Assembly: GCA_016196555.1 (NCBI GenBank)
Contig: JACPXL010000077.1
Coordinates: forward strand, 1-34,896
DNA length: 34,896 bases
Source: Candidatus Omnitrophota bacterium
Lineage (GTDB): Bacteria > Omnitrophota > Omnitrophia > Omnitrophales > Aquincolibacteriaceae
Direction of reading: 5' to 3'
Shown: piece by piece, positions 32,001 to 34,896 of the stretch
Position numbering within the stretch: the first letter of the stretch is position 1
Layout: each line of letters starts with the position of its first letter
The notes under the pieces: model-generated
Told to the model about the DNA's origin: nothing
What the model saw: the letters and a program-made list of their open reading frames with translations, nothing else
The model's database searches: none
Translations under genes and position numbers: made by a program

Positions 32001-32092
32001 CGTCATTGCGAGGAGGCCCGAAGGGCCGACGAAGCAATCTCTCACACTAGATTGCTTCATCCCGTCAATGGGTGCTGGGATTCGCAATGACG
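32001..32092. repeat. Palindromic repeat, TCATTGCGA type, between sucC and sucD
   Basis: A 92-bp element with CGTCATTGCGA...TCGCAATGACG ends and paired AAGCAATC/GATTGCTT, plus a longer right arm than the other copies. It fills the sucC-sucD gap and would form a hairpin in the transcript between two subunits of one enzyme. Confidence 0.9.
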
Positions 32093-32098
32093 GCGTTT

Positions 32099-33262
32099 TC
32101 ATAATACAGCCGTCACTTTTTCAGCGGCTTCGCCGAAACTTCCGGCAGCAATAATATTGAGTGAAGACTGTTTTAAAATTTCTTTTCCTTCTTTGACATT
32201 CGTGCCTTCTAAACGGACCACAAGGGGCACCTTGATACCAACCTCGCCCACGGCCGCCAAAATTCCTTCGGCCACCACATCACAGCGCATAATACCGCCA
32301 AAAATATTCACGAGAATGGCTTTAACTTTGGGGTCCGTGAGAATAATTTTAAAAGCTGCCGCCACTTTTTCTTTGCTGGCGCCGCCGCCCACATCGAGGA
32401 AATTGGCAGGCTCGCCGCCGGCATATTTGATAATGTCCATGGTGGCCATGGCCAGGCCGGCGCCGTTGACAATGCATCCAATATTGCCGTCCAGACTGAC
32501 ATAGCTTAAATCGAATTTTTTTGCCTGGACTTCGCGGGGATCGTCTTGGCGCGGATCATGCATGGCCGTAATCTCAGGATGGCGGTAAAGGGCGTTGTCA
32601 TCGAAATTAATCTTGGCGTCGATGGCAATGACGGCCCCATCGCTCATAATGGCGAGTGGATTGATTTCTACAAGCGAAGCATCAAGTTCGAGAAAAATTT
32701 TGGCGATGGCTTCGAAAATTGCGGCGAAGGATTCCTGAGCTTTAAATTCGGAAACTAAACTTTTTGCGGCCTCAAGCGCGATTTTGTGATCCAGTCCTGA
32801 ATCGAGTGAAAAATGTTTCTTAATAATTTTCGAAGGGTCCTCATGGGCCACCTGTTCGATTTCAATGCCCCCTGCCGCAGAAATAATCAGACACGGTTTC
32901 GCCACACCGCGGTCAAGGACAACCGCCGCATAGAATTCGCGGGCAATGCCGGTCGTGGCTTCGATAAGGACAGAATCCACGGGTTTGCCTTCCTGGCCGG
33001 TTTGTGGGGTAATGAGATTTTTCCCGAGAAGCCTTTCGGCGACCGAGCGGGCCTCTTCCGGAGACTTGACCAGCTTGACTCCTCCGCCTTTGCCGCGAGC
33101 GCCTGCATGAATTTGGGCTTTAACGACGAGCGAAGCACCGGTTTTAAAAAGTTCGCGCGCCGCATTGAAAGTCTCATCCGGCGTTTTGGCAATACGTCCC
33201 TGATTAATAGGAATATTGTATTTGCGGAAAATTTCTTTGGCTTGGGATTCGTGAATATTCAA
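32099..33262 (-). CDS. sucC: Succinyl-CoA synthetase beta subunit
   Basis: The ATP-grasp subunit that binds the nucleotide, 387 residues. MNIHESQAKEIFRKYNIPI is the standard start, but the codon is TTG and it overlaps the gltA stop (TTGA). Family blocks are VVKAQIHAGARGKGGGVKLV, LEINPLAIM (as VEINPLAIM), FLDVGGGASKEKV and VNIFGGIMRCDVVAEGI. The order citrate synthase, sucC, sucD gives a partial TCA cycle operon. The TTG start and the repeat behind it may lower or balance subunit output. Confidence 0.97.
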   Translation of the reverse strand: MNIHESQAKEIFRKYNIPINQGRIAKTPDETFNAARELFKTGASLVVKAQIHAGARGKGGGVKLVKSPEEARSVAERLLGKNLITPQTGQEGKPVDSVLIEATTGIAREFYAAVVLDRGVAKPCLIISAAGGIEIEQVAHEDPSKIIKKHFSLDSGLDHKIALEAAKSLVSEFKAQESFAAIFEAIAKIFLELDASLVEINPLAIMSDGAVIAIDAKINFDDNALYRHPEITAMHDPRQDDPREVQAKKFDLSYVSLDGNIGCIVNGAGLAMATMDIIKYAGGEPANFLDVGGGASKEKVAAAFKIILTDPKVKAILVNIFGGIMRCDVVAEGILAAVGEVGIKVPLVVRLEGTNVKEGKEILKQSSLNIIAAGSFGEAAEKVTAVL

Positions 33263-34428
33263 GACTGTCGTTTCTCAATCGGAAGATAATGCCGGTCGGC
33301 CTCGCCGATATAATTGGCGGCAGGGCGAATCAAACGGTTGTCGGTAAGCTGCTCAATCACATGGGCCGTCCATCCTGCAACACGGCTGGCGGCAAAAACC
33401 GTGGTGAAAAAATCCACCGGAAAACCGAGAACATATAAAACCGAGGCGGAGAAAAAATCCACGTTGCAGGGAATTTTCTTTTCTTCCAGCATGACTTTTT
33501 CAATGCGGTTCGAAATATCCATCCATTTCTTTTCGCCGGTGCGGTCCAAAAGTCTTTGCGCAATGGCGCGAAAAGCCGTGGCGCGCGGATCTTCTTTTTT
33601 ATAAATCCTGTGGCCAAAACCCATGACCTTTTTTTTCTGCGCCAGAAGATCGCGGACATAAGCTTCCGCTTTTTCCGGCTCCCCGATTTCCAGAATCATT
33701 TCCATGGCCCGCTGATTGGCCGAACCATGAAGGTCTCCCTTGAGCGTTCCCACAGCAGAAGTAATGGCAGAATACATATCGGATTGAGTTGAAGCTGTCA
33801 CGCGCGCAGAAAAGGTAGAAGCATTAAGACCGTGATCGGCCAGCAAAATTAGGTAAGCATCCAGCGCCTTTTCCATTTCCGGCTCAGGTTTTTTTCCAGC
33901 AATCATATAAAGAAAATTAGCGGCATGAGAAAGTTTTGGGTCCGGATCCACCGGCTTTTTTTTCTGGCGCAGGCGGTAGAAGGCGGCAACGATCGTGGGA
34001 AAAACCGCCGTAAGATGCAGGGCCTTTCGCTTCATATTATCCACATCGATCCGGTCCGCTTCTTTATCGAAAAGTCCGAGGACTGAAACCATGGTGCGCA
34101 AAACACCCATGGGACGGGAATTCAACGGCATATCTTTAAGAATTTTGAGCACCGCCGGGTCAAATTTCCGCTGGGCCGCAAGTTTGGATTTGAATTCTGT
34201 TAATTCTGCGGCGAGCGGAAGTCTTCCGTTCCACAAAAGAAAGGTTGTTTCTTCAAAAGTGGAGGTACCGGCAAGTTCTTGAATCGGAATGCCGCGGTAA
34301 ATCAGCCGGCTGTTTTCACCGTCGACCAGGCTGAGCCGGGTTTCACTGGCAACAACCCCTTCGAGCCCTTTAGAAAAGGCAGGATGGCTGGCGGCATCTT
34401 TAGGAGACTTGGAATCAGTTTCTGGCAT
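33259..34428 (-). CDS. gltA: Citrate synthase
   Basis: It condenses acetyl-CoA and oxaloacetate to citrate. The 389-residue length fits the short type found in many bacteria, which also includes 2-methylcitrate synthases. Visible blocks are SRLIYRGIPIQELAG, LADHGLNASTFSARV with the first active histidine, GDLHGSANQRAMEM, MGFGHRIYKKEDPRA with the second histidine, and NVDFFSASVLYVLGFP with the catalytic aspartate. There is no Shine-Dalgarno sequence, and a TATAAT box lies only eight bases before the ATG, so the transcript may be leaderless. It is the first gene of a long operon that extends to aguA. Confidence 0.95.
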   Translation of the reverse strand: MPETDSKSPKDAASHPAFSKGLEGVVASETRLSLVDGENSRLIYRGIPIQELAGTSTFEETTFLLWNGRLPLAAELTEFKSKLAAQRKFDPAVLKILKDMPLNSRPMGVLRTMVSVLGLFDKEADRIDVDNMKRKALHLTAVFPTIVAAFYRLRQKKKPVDPDPKLSHAANFLYMIAGKKPEPEMEKALDAYLILLADHGLNASTFSARVTASTQSDMYSAITSAVGTLKGDLHGSANQRAMEMILEIGEPEKAEAYVRDLLAQKKKVMGFGHRIYKKEDPRATAFRAIAQRLLDRTGEKKWMDISNRIEKVMLEEKKIPCNVDFFSASVLYVLGFPVDFFTTVFAASRVAGWTAHVIEQLTDNRLIRPAANYIGEADRHYLPIEKRQS

Positions 34429-34436
34429 AGATGACT

Positions 34437-34442
34437 ATTATA
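34437..34442 (-). promoter_or_regulatory. -10 box of the gltA operon, predicting a leaderless mRNA
   Basis: A perfect TATAAT on the minus strand, with eight bases between it and the gltA ATG. A transcription start 6-8 bases after the box would fall at or one or two bases before the ATG. No clear -35 is visible. Confidence 0.5.
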
Positions 34443-34480
34443 ATGAAAAGATCAGGTTTCGCACGAAGAAAATCTGAATT

Positions 34481-34896
34481 TTACAAACGGGTGAATTTTC
34501 CTGCGATATGGTCGGCAGCATACTCAATATAACGTTCCGCCCACTTTTTGAGGCCGGCAATTTCTTTGCGGGTGAGTTTACGTACCAATTTGGCGGGACG
34601 TCCGAAATATAGTGATCCGGATTTTAGTTTTTGATCATGCGTCACCAGACTTCCGGCACCAAGGATAGTCTCTTCCCCTACCACCGCGCCGTCCAGCAAA
34701 ATAGAACCAATTCCGATCAGGGATTGATCCTTCACGCGGCAGGCATGAAGCGTGACTTGATGGCCGATTGTCACGTAATCGCCGATGACGCACGCCCGAT
34801 TGGTTTCCACATGAAGCAGCGACAGATCTTGAATATTAGTGTGATGCCCGATGATGATTTTATTAATGTCGGCGCGGGCAATCACTCCCGGCCAAA
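34481..34896 (-). CDS. Gamma-carbonic-anhydrase-like / hexapeptide-repeat protein (5' end outside window)
   Basis: A left-handed beta-helix protein whose N-terminus is beyond the right edge. The visible part reads WPGVIARADINKIIIGHHTNIQDLSLLHV at the edge. The frame is open to the edge, so the GTG inside it is not the real start. The three zinc histidines of the family are seen in LLHV and in IGHQVTLHAC. The C-terminus is a helix (KEIAGLKKWAERYIEYAADH). Such proteins are either carbonic anhydrases or related transferases such as CaiE/PaaY-type thioesterases. It lies 52 bases upstream of gltA. Confidence 0.88.
   Translation of the reverse strand, partial: WPGVIARADINKIIIGHHTNIQDLSLLHVETNRACVIGDYVTIGHQVTLHACRVKDQSLIGIGSILLDGAVVGEETILGAGSLVTHDQKLKSGSLYFGRPAKLVRKLTRKEIAGLKKWAERYIEYAADHIAGKFTRL

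Noticed and set aside
31990-32037. An upstream start for sucD within the palindromic repeat
   Set aside because: The added residues only translate repeat DNA. The family start MSILIDKNT has its own ribosome binding site.
1-32092. The TGTCAT repeats as a CRISPR array
   Set aside because: Copies are kilobases apart, vary in sequence and have no regular spacers. No cas genes are present.

Overview
The window is bacterial chromosomal DNA of medium GC. It is dense with tightly packed housekeeping genes, most of them read from the minus strand, with many 4-base stop/start overlaps. No phage, plasmid or complete insertion sequence is visible. The gene set is a class II (B12-dependent) ribonucleotide reductase, HflK/HflC, pyruvoyl arginine decarboxylase with agmatine deiminase and N-carbamoylputrescine amidase, DUF1015, DUF2203, short-type inositol-phosphate synthase with a CDP-alcohol phosphatidyltransferase, and GTG/TTG starts. 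This suggests an uncultured, probably Gram-negative-type bacterium of an under-described phylum. Omnitrophota or a relative is a guess from gene mix only; no 16S rRNA is present.

Layout. 1-1264: 5' part of dnaX (minus), cut by the left edge. 1339-4242: an APC-type permease with a C-terminal UspA-like domain and an acyltransferase-3 membrane protein. 4270-6630: a segment bounded by two identical 30-bp promoter-like direct repeats, holding a TMTC-like TPR membrane protein, tRNA-Ser(CGA) and a cluster of hairpins. 6626-8865: CHASE2-GGDEF protein, the tail of a lost HepT toxin and its MNT antitoxin partner. 8952-9127: a long rod-like inverted repeat or structured RNA. 9147-12828: a 50-codon gene and nrdJ, with two NrdR boxes and a long leader. 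12907-23121: a minus-strand operon of ten genes (tRNA-binding protein, DUF1015, hflK, hflC, pabB, pabC, purH, folC, mnmE; nrdJ follows from its own promoter), dominated by folate and one-carbon functions. 23201-26013: a plus-strand operon for inositol phospholipid synthesis plus a LolA/LolB-like exported protein. 26006-34428: a minus-strand operon of citrate synthase, sucC, sucD, an ATP-grasp ligase, DUF2203, fpg and the whole arginine-to-putrescine route. 34481-34896: a gamma-carbonic-anhydrase-like protein cut by the right edge.

The most striking feature is a family of 60-90 bp palindromic repeats with shared TGTCAT...ATGACA ends. Several copies lie inside genes and are translated in frame (dnaX, pabB, pabC). 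One supplies the N-terminus of an exported protein, and two others sit in intergenic gaps where they border ribosome binding sites. This resembles the Rickettsia palindromic elements found within coding genes, but in an apparently unrelated genome. Other points of interest are the covarying hairpin modules behind tRNA-Ser, the duplicated promoter-like repeat, the rod-like RNA candidate and the decayed HepT/MNT pair.
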